Source: Salticus scenicus
Taxonomy: Eukaryota > Arthropoda > Arachnida > Araneae > Salticidae
NCBI GenBank assembly: GCA_963930645.1
Contig: OZ005650.1
Coordinates: 64,670,718 to 64,734,717 of the forward strand
Length of the DNA: 64,000 nt
Direction: 5' to 3'
The notes beneath the pieces were generated by a model, which saw nothing but the letters and a program-made list of their open reading frames with translations, was not told where the DNA came from and did no database searches. A program made the position numbers and the translations under genes. Shown here piece after piece: positions 1 to 12,916 of the stretch. Position 1 is the stretch's first letter; every line of letters begins with the position of its first letter.

Positions 1-2236
1 TTTGTTTGTTTGTTGCATATTATTTTGTTTTACTGTGAAATTTTTTGAAGAGTTTGTTTGGGTGAAATACCCATAATATAAAACTATTTTAAAGCATTTT
101 GATAGTGGAAATATTTTGACTTAGCCATGTATATACTTTCTCCTGAGAACCAGATACATTAATTAATGGCAAAATGCAGAAAATGACTAATCATACATCA
201 AAACCTTAACCACTATTGCATCAATATTTAAAAAATGACCACAAAAAAATTTTAATGCACATTCAGTTTTGTTTTAAATAAGCTACTAATACCTATTATA
301 TTTTCATTTTCATACTAATATTTTTAGTTTATATTCAAAAGAGAAAATATATAATCAAAAAACAATATAATTAACCAGCTTCTATTATCTGCCAAACTTC
401 CAGTCCCAAACTGAGTAGATTTCACAGAGGTGAATGCATTAATGGCAAAGTTCATAATAAATCAATGATGATGGCTTTGAATTTCAGTAATGTGATCAGA
501 AGACACCACTAAACCTATCAAAATAAAAATTCATTTTCAATATTGGTTTAAAAAATAAAATACAGTTGCTATAATATAAACAGCAAGTAATTGTATTATA
601 TAGTAAGTAGTATTATATGTAAGTATACTTGAAATCCATAGACAAAATACTTATAGTAGCAATAACACATATTCAAGTATTATATGTTAGCTTTAATTTT
701 CTAATAATTAAAAATTAAGCTTTATATCATTGCTTATAAATGTGACTTTCCTATACATACTTTAATTCGACTGCAGAAAATTTCAGTTCCAGAAACTGAC
801 ATTTCATATAAAATAAAGAAAATGCCATTTTGTATGAATTACAAAATTTATATTTTGACTTGTTACTAAACTTTTATGCATATTTGCAATCGATTTGGAG
901 ATATAAATGTCAAGTTCCTTCATATAGAATGAATTCCAATATGCATTCTTATTTATTATATATAATTTGAATGAAAAATATGTCTTCAGAGGACATTCTT
1001 AACTGAATGTTTTGAAAATACACATCTTTACTAATGGCGTAGCCAAGAGGGAGCTATAGAAACTCTAAACCACCAGACACTTCAAAATTAAATTTTCATT
1101 TATAACCATTGAAACAAATTAGTAAGTTGGTCTCAGCCCCCCCCCCCTCCTCTCCTTTCAAGCCACCTTAGCTTCTAGCAGATAATGTTTTTGATTACGT
1201 AGTTCAGATCTTTACTTTATATTTAATCTGGATCTCAAGTATCAAGAGATTTGAAATAAAAATGTCTTTAAATCAATTGATTCATTCTTTCTTATATTTA
1301 AACAAAGAGATATTTATAGTAAATTGCATTAAATTAATGATTTATTAAGTGTAGTAGAAGCCGAGCAACAGATACAAGATAACTGAAACCACAAGACCAA
1401 TAAGAATGAAAAAATATTTTATGTACGAGAAGCTCAGAAAGGTGAAAAAATTCAATAAGGGGATGAAATACACATATTTAAAGAAACCAAATTTATTAAT
1501 TAACAGCCTGCAAAACAAACGAAACACTACACTAACTCAACAAAATCTTAACAGAAAAACATAAACTGAAACGAAATTATGAAAAAATCTTAACAGAAAA
1601 ATATAAACTGACAAAATGTAGCAGAATTGTATGTTGCTTTTACGATATGTTTATTCAGAGTTTGTGTACACAGGATTTGTTTTTTAGAGTCACTAACTTC
1701 ATTGTTATAAAAATTTATATTTTATTCTTTTATTTAAAAAACAGGATCTAATTAAATTAGGATTAATTAGCAGAGAGAAATTTTTTTTATAGTTATTGAA
1801 AATGCAAAAGAAAAAAAAAAAGTTTAAGTAATCTCTCAGCACATTTAGAATTAACTAGTTGCTCCTCCTCCTCTAATCATTGACTTTGCAGAATCATACA
1901 AATTTTGACAAATTGATTATAAGTGTACCAATATCAAATCAACACTTATGTTAACATTATTTAATACTTAATTCTAGTTCACTGGAAGTAATTGTTACCT
2001 ATAGCATTTACCAACTGCACTTACACCAGGATTTAACTACTTGCAATAGAACACACTCTTCATAACCCACCAGGTTCATAGAATTTTTTTTGCACTGAAT
2101 AATTCGTCTTTGCATTGAAGTCATTGCTTTGCTTGGATTCACCCAATATTTTTGTGTTTCAGATTGTGACAGCATATTCATTTTTCATGTTTAAACATAA
2201 TTTTTCACAAGGATGATTTGCTGTGTTGCCTGTTCA
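1..2236. other. AT-rich intergenic DNA, no gene seen
   Basis: No reading frame with protein-like composition. It contains homopolymer runs (C run near 1138-1147, A run near 1811) and a tandem echo near 1540-1610 (TCTTAACAGAAAAA twice, about 45 bp apart). It could include distal 3' UTR or flanking DNA of slmb, but nothing supports that. Confidence 0.5.
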
Positions 2237-2528
2237 ACATGTTGAGTGCCACATGTATTCTTAAGGAAATCCCCGTCAGGCAACGCACACTGCTTAGAAG
2301 TGTATTATGTTTACTGTGTTTCAATAAAATTCTTTAATGATATAATCCTGTAATAAATAAAAATTAAGTAAATTTAAAATAAATTTTCAGTTATTACTTA
2401 AAGCAATGTATTTTTTTTTTTTTTTTTAGTTTTTTATCCTATTTTACACTGTCAGTCACAGGTGGTTGACGCAGCCTAAACGGAAAGTTCAGTGTAAGCC
2501 ACTGATGGCTGACACGGCACTCAATGAG
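2237..2528. mobile_element. piggyBac-like MITE, copy 1 (292 bp)
   Basis: Imperfect terminal inverted repeats: left ATGTTGAGTGCCAC, right ending GGCACTCAATGAG, followed by TTAA at 2529-2532. The left flank has the degenerate TTCA. The element is closely related along its length to the two ends of the element at 49439-50613 (shared CTTAAGGAAATCCCC near the left end; TGTCAGYCAC and GCCTAAACGGAAAGTTC near the right end). A TTAA target is characteristic of piggyBac-type transposition. There is no coding capacity, so it was mobilised in trans. Confidence 0.7.
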
Positions 2529-2532
2529 TTAA

Positions 2533-5500
2533 CAAGCTCATAGACTTTAAGACATGCTCATCCTTATTACACTATTTCCCCATTTCGATACATGCACATT
2601 ATTCTGATAATTTTCCTTATTTAATAATCCCTTCCTTATAATGCAAATTTATGAAAAATATTGCCATATTCAGTCATGAAAAATATGTTAATTTTGAATG
2701 TGCAACGAATTTTTAAAAGTAGAATGTTAACATTCAAGCAGTGTCATAATTAGGAGATGAAAGTGAGAGAAAATGAGGTTTGAAAATATGTGCAAAACTC
2801 AAAGATAATTTTAATTTTTCAATGAAAGACGAAATAGATGTAAGAAATCATACTTAAGTAAATATGGAGAATATATCAAAATAACATTAAAAATTAATTA
2901 AAATTTTTTAATGTAATTTTAAATCACTTTTAAAATATGATTTTAAATGATATCAAAGTAAAGTGTTCAAAAACATGTCAAAAGAAAGAAAATTAAATAA
3001 AAATGAGAGTACTTAGAAACAAAATATCTGAAAATTATTTTAAAAATTTTAAGAATAGTCTGAGAAATCTCATTCCTGTATATTATTTTTTCAAACTACT
3101 TAGATTTAAGATTAAAACAATCCTCATACACATGTTTATGCAAAATTTTGTCCAATTTTGCCACATTTAAAAAATATTGATTTAGAATAACTTATGAAGT
3201 GTTCAAAGTGAAGTGTTGAGATTCAATAGGGTTTTGTTTCAACTACTAATATTTAAAAAAAAAAATCTGACTTCTTTGCATTCATCAAATCTTGAGATAA
3301 TATCTACACAGGCGAAAAAACTAACCAACCTTAAGAATGACATCAACTGAATATGATTTTCCGATTACTTTAAAATGTCTTAAAATACAGCTTTGCTTAT
3401 AAATTTAAACAAATACCATGATGGGTAGCGCAAGTGTTTACTAAAAATTAAAAGAAAAGAACAACAACAGTAAAAGAATATTGCATATGAGTAAAAATAT
3501 TTTTATTTAACAGACATGAACAAATGCAATAACAAATACAAGCACTATCTTTTACCTAAAGGAAATACAATGAAGACTCACAGATACATTAAAAGAAAAA
3601 ACAATGTATTACTGGAACAAAAGTATGACTGTCATATTTCTCTCTTCAAAATTATTAAAAGTGAATCAACAACAACAAACCTAATTAAGTCTAAATTCAC
3701 AACTATCAAAAGAATATAACATACATTCAGCAGATATTTTTCATGAATTCAGCAATAATCAAGAAATTTGATTGTTCCATTTTGTCAAATTTTTAAAGTA
3801 TCACAATATTTGGTTCCTTTTATTTTAGTAATAAAGATGTTTAAAGGGATAGGATCAAATCAATCTCTCTTTATTTTGCTACACTCAAAACAAACTTTTG
3901 CTTTCACTACCACTCATTGTATAGATAAATAATTTCACATGGCAAACTTCAAATGAAAAAAAAAAAAAAAAAATGTAATAATAATATATATAAATATGAA
4001 ATAAAATGTTCATGTGTTTACACATTTTACACTTATACTGTCAAACACCAGATATTCCAAGTTCTTAAAACCTAGGTCATTTTAAAATCTGAATTTTATC
4101 TTTAAAAAAGGAATTTCTAAATAAAAGTTAACATATTAATAAAAAATATGCCTTTTTAATATTTATTAAAATTTTTATATTTTTCAAGAGAAAAATTAAG
4201 CATTCTAAAGAATCTAAATAATATCTATTTTGTGTCTTTTCTTTCATTTTTCTTGCATAATGAGCTAATGCATCTGTGTATATATAACCTAAAACCACTA
4301 CACGAAAGAAAACTAATGCATACTTCTGAAAGACATATCTAGGAACTATTCTTATGGAAATAATAAAGATTAAGTACTTTTCCCCCTACTGTTATATTAA
4401 TAAATATATATATTAAAAAAAAAAAAAAAAAAAAGTTTTAATTCAAAGAATTTTAAAATTTGATTTATAGCAGTTTCTCATAATCAAGAATTAAGATACA
4501 TATACAATACATACTATAAAATATCAAAACAAAATATTGAGATTTCACCTATACAGTACGTTTAGTTATTTATTGAACAAAAACAGTAGCAGAAATTTTC
4601 ATAAAATGTATTAACCCTTTGGGTACATTTGACGTCTGAGACACGTCATTCACTTTTTTTGTTTTGCAGTTCTAATTACTTGAAGACATCTTAATACTAC
4701 ATATGTTACCAATATTTTAGAAATAAATAAATTCTTACGTAAAATGTACGGCTTTTACATACTACTCCAAGCAACCAAAAATTATACCTGCTCCACATGC
4801 AAATATTTTCTCAAATAAATCCATACCCAAGGGGTTAAAATATAGATTGCAATATTAAACATATAATTATACATGCTTAACACACACTGGGAGAAAAAAA
4901 ACTTTTACAGATAATGTTTCAATTACCTGTCTAATATTTTGTATATTTATAAATGCTAACAATTTTTTTTTTAAATAAGAATTTATTACATATTTCAATT
5001 GGGATACAACTATCCCACAATTTGGTGAGTGGGAGGGGGGACCTTCTGTAAAAAATATTTATGCAATGTCAATAACTGTTTTTAAAGAAAACATTTGTAA
5101 GTAAGCTTATTGCTACATAACAATTAGGTTAATTTAAAAGTAAAAAAAATGCCAATAAAAAATTATGCCAGTGCAATATTACATGTCTACCTAAGATTAT
5201 AAATCAAATATTTAATAAAATTTAAGAAGTGTCTGTAATATGCAATTTTCTAAATTCTCTCAAAAACACTTTCCATATTGAATAATGAAAAATTAAATAA
5301 ATAAATACATAATAATAACTAAAATTACTTTGATTGAATTCTAAAGAATATAAAAACCAAGAATATAGTTTATACAATTGTTAAAGCTGGTAAAAAATTT
5401 CTTACGTAGTATTTATTAAGTCTTGAGCAAACAAAAAGATAAATAAATATACAAAAACAACTTGACAGTTAAATATTTACAAAAGCATTTAAAGCAGACA

Positions 5501-5693
5501 TTCATGCACTCATATAAAAAACTTTTTTTTAAATCTAAACATTCTTATTGAGAAGTACTAAAGATAAGATTAAAAATAATTGACTGTCTTCTTAAATTCT
5601 TCAAGTAATTATAATTAAATGTATATTATTTCTACAGTAGTCTGTAAGCACCAAGAAACCTATTAAAATTATAAATTTGTTAGTACTACTTAC
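2533..5693. other. AT-rich intergenic DNA with poly-A/T tracts
   Basis: No convincing gene. The 67-codon frame at 3516-3719 is low complexity (K/N/I-rich) with no recognisable motif and is probably chance. Long A runs occur near 3957-3973 and 4415-4434. Confidence 0.5.
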
Positions 5694-5922
5694 CATGAGT
5701 GCAGAATAGGTCCAAACACCCAAACAAAGTTTGGACAGAAACTTTGAATATTTTCTTTGGAGAGAATAAAAAAATAAATAGCAAGTTTAAATAAAAATCT
5801 ACTTCTTTTAAAACTCATATATAAAATAAATGGATTTGTATAGCAAAATGAATTCATATTGGGTGAAATTTAGAGTGTGTTCCGGAGAAATTTCAGAGGT
5901 CTGAACATTTTCTACACTCCTG
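5694..5922. mobile_element. hAT-type MITE, family CAGGGGTGCAGAA, diverged copy
   Basis: Terminal repeats CATGAGTGCAGAATAGGTCC and, reversed, CAGGAGTGTAGAAAATGTTC. The candidate 8-bp target duplication is CTACTTAC / GTACTTAT (6 of 8 match). The interior matches the better-preserved copy at 6319-6622 in order (TTTGAATATTTT, later GAAATTT, then GAACATTTTCT). The stronger divergence and decayed duplication suggest this copy is older. Confidence 0.75.
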
Positions 5923-6318
5923 GTACTTATTATCATAAGAGATTAGACAGAGTAATAATGAAAGTAGAAGTTTTGCCTCTTTTATCCCGTGGTTCATAAT
6001 CTGCTACATGACATTTATGTAAAGTTAGAGAAGAATAAAAATAACATTTTAAAGATTATTTACAGCAGTATAATTGTTTCAATTTTAATCAGACATATTG
6101 TATAAGAAACAGCATAAATATTTAAAATAGGTCGTATCTAAAATATAATGAAAAAAAAAAAAAAAAAATGAAATGTATGAATATTCAAAGTAAAGTTAAA
6201 GAAAAATATATGAAATCTCTTTTTGTTACACAACATAATGTGAAGCACATCTAAGTTAAATTAGTTTCACACAACACTAGTAATGGATTAATATTGAGGT
6301 TATCTAATAAGTGTTGGC

Positions 6319-6622
6319 CAGGGGTGCAGAATATGTCCGAACGCCCGAACGAGGTTCGGGGGAAATTTAAACTGACTGGGGAAATTTTGAATATTTTTTT
6401 AAGAGAAAATAAAAATGTAAATCAAAAATAACAATTTGCTACTTTGAAGTGCTTATACACTAACAGCGATATTTTTATGTTACACTGTATACTTATTCTA
6501 TTAAAGATTTATTACACAGAACAAATGACTTTGTATAGCAAAGTAGATTTTTACATTATTGAGGGAAATTTATACTGTGTTTGGGGGAAATTTCCGAGGT
6601 TTGAACATTTTCTGCACCCCTG
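6319..6622. mobile_element. hAT-type MITE, family CAGGGGTGCAGAA, well-preserved copy
   Basis: It begins CAGGGGTGCAGAATATGTCC and ends GAACATTTTCTGCACCCCTG. It is flanked by a perfect 8-bp target duplication GTGTTGGC (6311-6318 and 6623-6630), diagnostic of hAT transposition. It is 304 bp long. The 71-codon frame covering part of it is not a transposase. Confidence 0.93.
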
Positions 6623-6675
6623 GTGTTGGCTAATGGATATGTTGACTGAATTTCATTAAAGGAGAATTTGAAATA

Positions 6676-6889
6676 TTAGGTCGTTGCAAAAGTTTGTGCG
6701 GACGCGGATCATTTTATTGACTCCAAAGATGAGAGCTTCTATCGCCGTAGTATACATTTGTTACTCGAAAAATGGGAAAAGGTTGTAGAAAGTAATGGAG
6801 AGTATTTTGATTAAAAATTGTCATTTGATTTGATGTACTTTTATGAAATGAAGCAATAAAAAACCGCACAAATTTATGCAAAGACCTAA
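6676..6889 (+). mobile_element. mariner deletion derivative (214 bp)
   Basis: The ends are inverted repeats: left TTAGGTCGTTGCAAAAGTTT, right (reversed) TTAGGTCTTTGCATAAATTT, each followed by GTGCGG. Between them is only the 3' end of a mariner transposase gene plus about 75 bp of non-coding DNA. Most of the transposase has been deleted internally, the usual way mariner MITEs form. Confidence 0.9.
6701..6814 (+). pseudogene. mariner transposase C-terminal fragment
   Basis: The open frame reads DHFIDSKDESFYRRSIHLLL and then a KW-KVVESNGEYFD ending with a TAA stop. This is the hallmark mariner C-terminus (SK-x-SFY-x-x-GI-x-x-L-x-x-RW-x-x-V-x-x-x-NG-x-YFD). No catalytic D,D34D residues remain because the body is deleted. 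It cannot encode an active enzyme. Confidence 0.9.
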
Positions 6890-8709
6890 GATAAGACAGT
6901 TAGTTAATATACTTATTGTATATGCAATGTTCATAAAGAGACACAGGAAAAAAAAAAAAAAAAAAAAACTACAGGATGATAAAAAAAACAGAGCAAAAGT
7001 TTAACCATTGAAATTCATTCAATATCAAAAGGACTATTCTAATATTTCAGCTTTTATATATATACATTTTTTTCAGAACTGCTATATGCAAATGTAACGC
7101 AAAATTTCATGACTTTTTCTCCTTTTCAGAATTAAACATACATAAAATTATAACAAGCATCCAACAAATCCCAGGTGCCAGATTGATTAAAAATATGTTA
7201 TTGACTGATGAAAAAATTTCATGCATTTACAACATTTTCAATACTGCTTTTTCTGTATCCTGTATTTTGTGATACAAAACCTTCCACTATTATTGATAGT
7301 CATCTTCCCAGTGGCAGAAAGTTTTGTAGCTGTCTGCTACAGGCTTTTAAAATTTCATAATCTGCCTGCAAAATTTGCGTGTAATCAGCGGTTACAATGA
7401 CTTACACTCAAAAAGCCTGAAAGCTGATTGGGGAGGGGCTTAACATCAGTGGTAATCTCGTGAAACAATACACGAAAGACCTTTTCAATTATCAAAAAGA
7501 AAAATGAGAATACAGCGAAGCTATATCTGTACTGATAAGTAAGTATAAAGGATTTAAGTCCAAAAATGTCTCAAACAGATGAATAACAAAAAGATGGCAT
7601 TTAAAAAAAATTATTTCAACACACTGTCATACATGAAGTGTTGCTGATTATGCAAAGTGCATAAATTCACTTGAAAATACAACACTGCTACTGTACGCAA
7701 TTTCATGTGTAGTATTTTGGGAATCATATGAAATGAGGAGAGAATTCAATGTCCATTATGCAACAATTTTTCCTTTTTATGTGTGTGTGTGGGAATGAAG
7801 ATTAGATAAGTCATATTAATTACTGCATTGCAAAATTTCATGTATATTTTGGAATTCATATACACAGTGAAATGGGGATTATCCAAAATTTTTTTGTTTA
7901 TTGCATTTTATGGTGTCTATTCAAAGTTTTGTAATTATTACATTATACGATTATACACTGCCCTTTTGCGTCATGCATATCCCAGAAGGTTACAACTCAG
8001 CAAGACAATATGCAACAGCATGGCAAGTTAGCAATCATTTGAAAAATGCATCAAGCAGTGAGGGATTCTGCATTTTTCCTAAACTACTTTATAAATAAAC
8101 TACATTCATAATAATTTTGTAAGAACATAAAAAGGTATGTCTATTGTCTGTTGTACTTTCTTAACAGTAAACACAGATTACTAAAGAAATTTGTAATAAA
8201 ATATTTATAATTTAAGGATTCAAAATAAACATATTATAGCTTATTGGAAACAGTTTTAATATAAGAACCTCTTGGTAACTTAAAATTTGGCAATGAAGTA
8301 GCTTAGACATTTTTTGCCTAGGACTTTGCTTCCATGACTGCAATATCCATTTTGATTCTAGTCACATGTTAAAAATATAAATATATCATTAAATAGGTAC
8401 AGCAAAAAATAATGAAACTTTAACAATAATCAAGAAAATTATCTATTCTCAAACTGTTTGATTAGATTATTTAATAGGGGAAAAAAAAAAGCATTAAAAA
8501 AAAATTGCTTCTTCAACTTCCGCAAATGAGGTGGGATTTTAACCCTCACCATACATTAGAAACATAAATAGAATGTGGAATGAATAGTGTTATAAATTAA
8601 CTAAAAAATGCAAGTCTTGCCAAGAAAATCCTAAACTAAAGCTGCTTATTGTTATTTCAAACAAGATAGCATTAAATGTAACTAATAAAATGATAAGTAT
8701 GCATGGTAT
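6890..8709. other. AT-rich intergenic DNA, no gene seen
   Basis: Two overlapping short frames at 7828-8098 encode no recognisable protein. Poly-A runs occur near 6950-6968. No inverted-repeat element was found. Confidence 0.45.
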
Positions 8710-8901
8710 AACTTCAGTATAACCCCAAAGCTGAATTTGGCGATTTTTCTTTGGTGCCGTTTTGAACGATAACAATGTCATTCTGGACTGTTTGCGATAT
8801 AATATGGCAGCCTATATGTTGTTTATTTTGGTTTTATGATTTAGCCATAATCGCCAACAAAAAAAAATAGCCAAATATCGTTGTGGGGTTATACTGAAGT
8901 T
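8710..8901. mobile_element. MITE with AACTTCAGTATAACCCC inverted termini
   Basis: Left end AACTTCAGTATAACCCCAAA; right end, reversed, AACTTCAGTATAACCCCACA. Imperfect pairing continues for about 40 bp (GCGATTTTT against the A-rich AATAGCCAAATATCG). It is 192 bp with no target duplication I can define confidently. The GTATAACCCC core resembles TA-targeting pogo/Tc1-type MITEs. The 63-codon minus-strand frame across it is a chance frame. Confidence 0.8.
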
Positions 8902-9265
8902 GTTCCGTATGCATATACATAATTCTGATGTCGTCTACAGCATACTAATGGAAAGTTTGAATAGAATGATTCTTTTTAAAATTATGAAATACATTTGTTC
9001 ATATAAATGATTTTAACCCAAAACCAAAGGCTTTAGGTTAGGAATTTAAAATACACGCATTATTTCCATAATACCTTATGAATTCAATAGTTTCACAGAA
9101 CTAAACACAGAGGACTGAAGATCAAGCTATATCTGGGCATCTATTCACCAACCCAATCGCGATAGCCACAGTTCTTAAACAATGACAGTCGTTAAATCTC
9201 ACTTTTACCGACTTCCTTTCCTCCCACTGCTAAATACCAATTTCCATTCACTATTGTTATATAAA

Positions 9266-10130
9266 CAGAGATGCCAACTACTACGGTTTGTCCGTAGTTT
9301 TTACGGAAATATGGCAGTAATTACGGCTTTACGGACAACATATAAAAGTTACGGATTATACAATTTAAAAAAAGTTGCGGATATCGTTCGTTAAAAAAAT
9401 TAAATCCTATTTACGATTGATGATCAAACGTACGACGGAAGCCTTCCGATTCCCAATCTTACTGCATCCACAACATAAATGTCAATATTCACTTTAATTT
9501 TGCTTTATAAGATTCTAGGAACTATGAAGAAACAGAATTGTCTGATATTTCTTGCTCAAGTAATTTTTTTCACCCACCCCCTCTTTTCTTATATCCAACT
9601 ACTAGCGATAGTCGATTAAAAGCTCTACAGAAGCCTTTTGTTTCCCAGTCATTTTCCATCAGCAATATGAATATCAATATTCATTTTAAAATTCTTTTAT
9701 TAGGTTCTAGAACCTATAAAGGAGTAGAATGGTTTCATTTCTCAAACATCTATTTATTTTTTGACCCCCCCTCCTTCCTATCTGCAGCTAGTGATCAAGA
9801 AATGTCTATTTACAGTGAACAAATATTGCATGTATAAGATAACCAAATTTGTTTAGAGAAAATCAATAAATTATTTTCAGTTTATATTTTCATTTATTTA
9901 AAAAAAAAAAAAAAAAAAGGTCAAATTTTATTTATAATTTTAAAAAGTAAATGACAAAAAGAACTTCTTAGATGAATGTATAAAAATAAATCATTTTTGA
10001 GTGTATAACATTTAAAATATTTTTTTTTTTTTAATTTGAACTTAAATTTACACCAGTTAAGACCGACTTATCAGACTACTGACAAGTACCCAAAACTACT
10101 GAAAATTGTCCTTCAAGGTTGGCATCGCTG
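9266..10130. mobile_element. hAT-like non-autonomous element with CAGMGATGCCAAC ends
   Basis: Starts CAGAGATGCCAACTACTACG and ends, reversed, CAGCGATGCCAACCTTGAAG. The flanks share TATAAA on each side (9260-9265, 10131-10136), shorter than the 8 bp expected for hAT, so the duplication is imperfect. The interior holds a diverged tandem duplication of about 210 bp (about 9440-9620 and 9625-9835), with paired TTCTAGGAACTATGAAG / TTCTAGAACCTATAAAGG segments. The 99-codon frame at 9538-9837 crosses this duplication and is not a recognisable protein. Confidence 0.7.
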
Positions 10131-10955
10131 TATAAAGGTAGTAATCGAACTTTATATCAAATTTTATTTTATGCGTAGCATAAATGCTCTTTTAGAATTA
10201 AATTGTTTTTAATAATAACCATATTGAAAGCATGATTACTCCAAAACTGATTTTTTTTTTTAATCTGAAAGTTTGTTAATTTGAACCTTGAACCTCTATC
10301 TGTGCCATGCTACTTAATAAATAAATTATAATTGAAATATACGTTTTTACTTAGAAGATTTTATGCAATTTTTTGATAGCAATATGATTTTTCCATACAA
10401 AGTTTTCTAATTATATTGAATAATTGAATACACAAAGAAATTAAGTTTTACAATAAAATATGGAATATTGGTAGGTAATTATTACAGTTGAAAAATATTT
10501 AGTCTTAAATAATAAGTAATAAAAAGCATTAAAAAAATTGCATTAAACCCTTTGTGATTTTTTTTAAATAACATTCTAAAACCCAGTGAAATTCAAAACT
10601 TTTACAGCAAAAGTACTTAAAAGTAATAAACTAAACACAAATTCAGTTTAACAGTTACTTTAAAAGAAAAAAAAAAGTCAAATGAATAAATTAGATTTTT
10701 TTTAAACAATGATCATTTTAAAAGGAAGAGTTTTTCTGATTTTTCAAAAACGCTTAATATGTGCCATAAATGGAGAAAAATACTAAACTATTAGTTAAAA
10801 CGATTATAATTGTATATAGGCATATATCCACATTACACAGTTAGAAAATCATATTTTCACATTATCATTTTAGTTAGGATTAAAATGTAGCATTATATTT
10901 GATTACTAGTTTTAAAAAGTATATTTTTTCATATTATTATTAAAAATTCCGGAAC

Positions 10956-11102
10956 AGCTTTACTATAAAGGCACCCATTGCTATTGCCAATGTACAGCTC
11001 ACCAGATGAGTCGATACAAAAAAGTTACCATTAAAAAGTGTCGATATACTGAATCGTATCACAGTGTCACAAATAGCCAATGGGTGCCTTATAGTAAAGC
11101 TT
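10956..11102. mobile_element. 147-bp MITE with 25-bp inverted termini
   Basis: Left AGCTTTACTATAAAGGCACC plus CATTG; right is its reverse complement with a single-base indel (AAGCTTTACTATAAGGCACC reversed). The interior has the shorter echo GTCGATAC / GTCGATATAC. No coding capacity. The superfamily is not assignable from the termini alone. Confidence 0.88.
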
Positions 11103-11479
11103 AGCCATTAAATTAAGGAACTTGTATTAATTGATATAATATTAATATATTAATTGCAATAAATATAAAAATTGATAATATTAATATAATATAATCAATT
11201 ATATATTAATATTATATAAATCAAATTATATATTAATAAACTGATAACTGATCTTCCCAAAAAATCATACATGAGAAATGGAGAGAAAGCGACAAGTCTG
11301 CAAAATAACAACTGTGCCGAGACAGTCAAAATAAGGACTATGAACAAACCGGATCTTTACTGGGAATTTCTGACGATGGGGAGGGAGAATTAGAAAAGGT
11401 CCGAATGTGACGTCACATGATCAAGAAAATGACTTCTACAGTTGGAATTGAGGTATAGTCGAGTCAGAGAATTGATCCT

Positions 11480-11822
11480 CAGGGCTAGAAAATTATATTG
11501 CCCTGCACGTCCAGGGCATATAAAAGTTCAGATTGGGCATTTACTCCCCCCCCCCCCATTACATGCCCGTCTGGGCATACAAATATTTAATCAAAAGTAA
11601 CTTTCCAAAAATAATCTTAAAATATAGCATCTTGTCTAAGACTTTTACTTAAACTGAAATAAACAATGTCAATATAGATATGTTGTTAAATTTTTTTCAC
11701 TAGATATGTGAATATTTTTTATTAATATGAATTTGAATAAGATATTTGGGCATGTATTCCTCAGACTAACATGCCTGACAGCTGACAGGGCATGTAAAAA
11801 TTTTGAGATTTTTCAAGTCCTG
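11480..11822. mobile_element. hAT-like MITE without clear target duplication
   Basis: Left CAGGGCTAGAAAATTATATT; right, reversed, CAGGACTTGAAAAATCTCAA. The interior is marked by repeated GGGCAT/ATGCCC words near both ends (TCCAGGGCATATAAAAG, GACAGGGCATGTAAAAA). The flanking 8-mers do not match, so either the element is old or the ends are slightly misplaced. Confidence 0.5.
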
Positions 11823-12916
11823 AACTATACATTAACAATAATAAAATAAAAATAATCCTTTGCAATACATATGCTTATACTTTTATTTGGGGAAAAGGAA
11901 AAAGTAGGGCTTCATTAAGGTTAATATTAAAACCAATTCTATTACTTAACTCTAGAAAAATGCCGAAATTACTTCTTTGACCATTAAACGACACTTTGTC
12001 TTTATAGTGTTTAAACAATTTTTTTCCCCATAATTCCATGATATATCATTTAATAATATAACCAATGATAAGTAATTATTTTTAAAGCAGATATCTTTCT
12101 AACAAGTTTAACCAAATATGAAGTTCTTACAAAAGAGATCCTATATCAAATTGAATTAAAGAAATTGAATTTATAAATTCTGAACCTTATAATTTCAAAA
12201 AAATAATATTAAATAAAAATTTCACATCAAAAAATACACTGACAAATAAGCAAGCACAAATTTGATTAAAAAAAAGAAAGGAAGGAAAGCAAATTGAAAT
12301 AATCATTGCATTGTTCAAGATTCACTACAAATGGACAGTGAGAGCTTTATCAAGCAAGAAGTTGCTATATAACTTTAAATATCTAAATACATATTTTTAT
12401 ATTCTCAATAAAAATCATTCGTCTTTACATGTACTAATTTTCAGTGTAAGCTATACTTTGAATTGTTAAATATTCACAAAGAGATAAAATTTATTACAGC
12501 AATGATTAATGATGAAAAGTTAATTTGATAAATTAGAATGTTCTTAATGTACATCTTATGTGTTTAAAGATGAAAATATGTAACTATACACTAAATAAAT
12601 AGGCAACTGTATATTTTTCATTGAAATTAACTAAGTTTCACCAAATGGATTAATAAATATAATATAAAAGCAAATATTGTATCTGATACAGACTGCTCTA
12701 CCTACTATATAGTGAAGCTATTATATTTTAGTATTTAAACACATTTGTGCTTTAGATTTTTTTTTTTTTAAATCCCCATCAATGTAAATACAAATAGCTT
12801 AATTTACTTCTAGTATATGAGTCTTAATATCTATTAGAAGTGGAATGTTGATCACCGTAATTTGAGTAATCACATCCAACCATATGGGACTAATCAAGTT
12901 TTGCATGTTCTTGAAA
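11823..12916. other. AT-rich region 3' of slmb, possible 3' UTR
   Basis: No gene is seen. This is where the slmb 3' UTR must lie. It contains the candidate AATAAA at 12490-12495 and a T run at about 12758-12771. Confidence 0.4.
12490..12495 (-). terminator. Candidate polyadenylation signal (AATAAA) for slmb
   Basis: The first AATAAA hexamer on the minus strand after the slmb stop lies about 420 nt downstream. A 13-A run on the same strand (plus-strand T run near 12758-12771) lies closer, about 150 nt after the stop, and could be either a chance homopolymer or a remnant retrocopy tail. In such AT-rich DNA a lone hexamer is weak evidence. Confidence 0.3.

Noticed and set aside
11100..11240. 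AT-only palindromes (ATTAATATATTAAT and similar)
   Set aside because: Expected by chance in such AT-rich DNA; no bounded element or motif.
11400..11425. CRE-like TGACGTCA
   Set aside because: A single 8-mer in 64 kb, far from any supported promoter.
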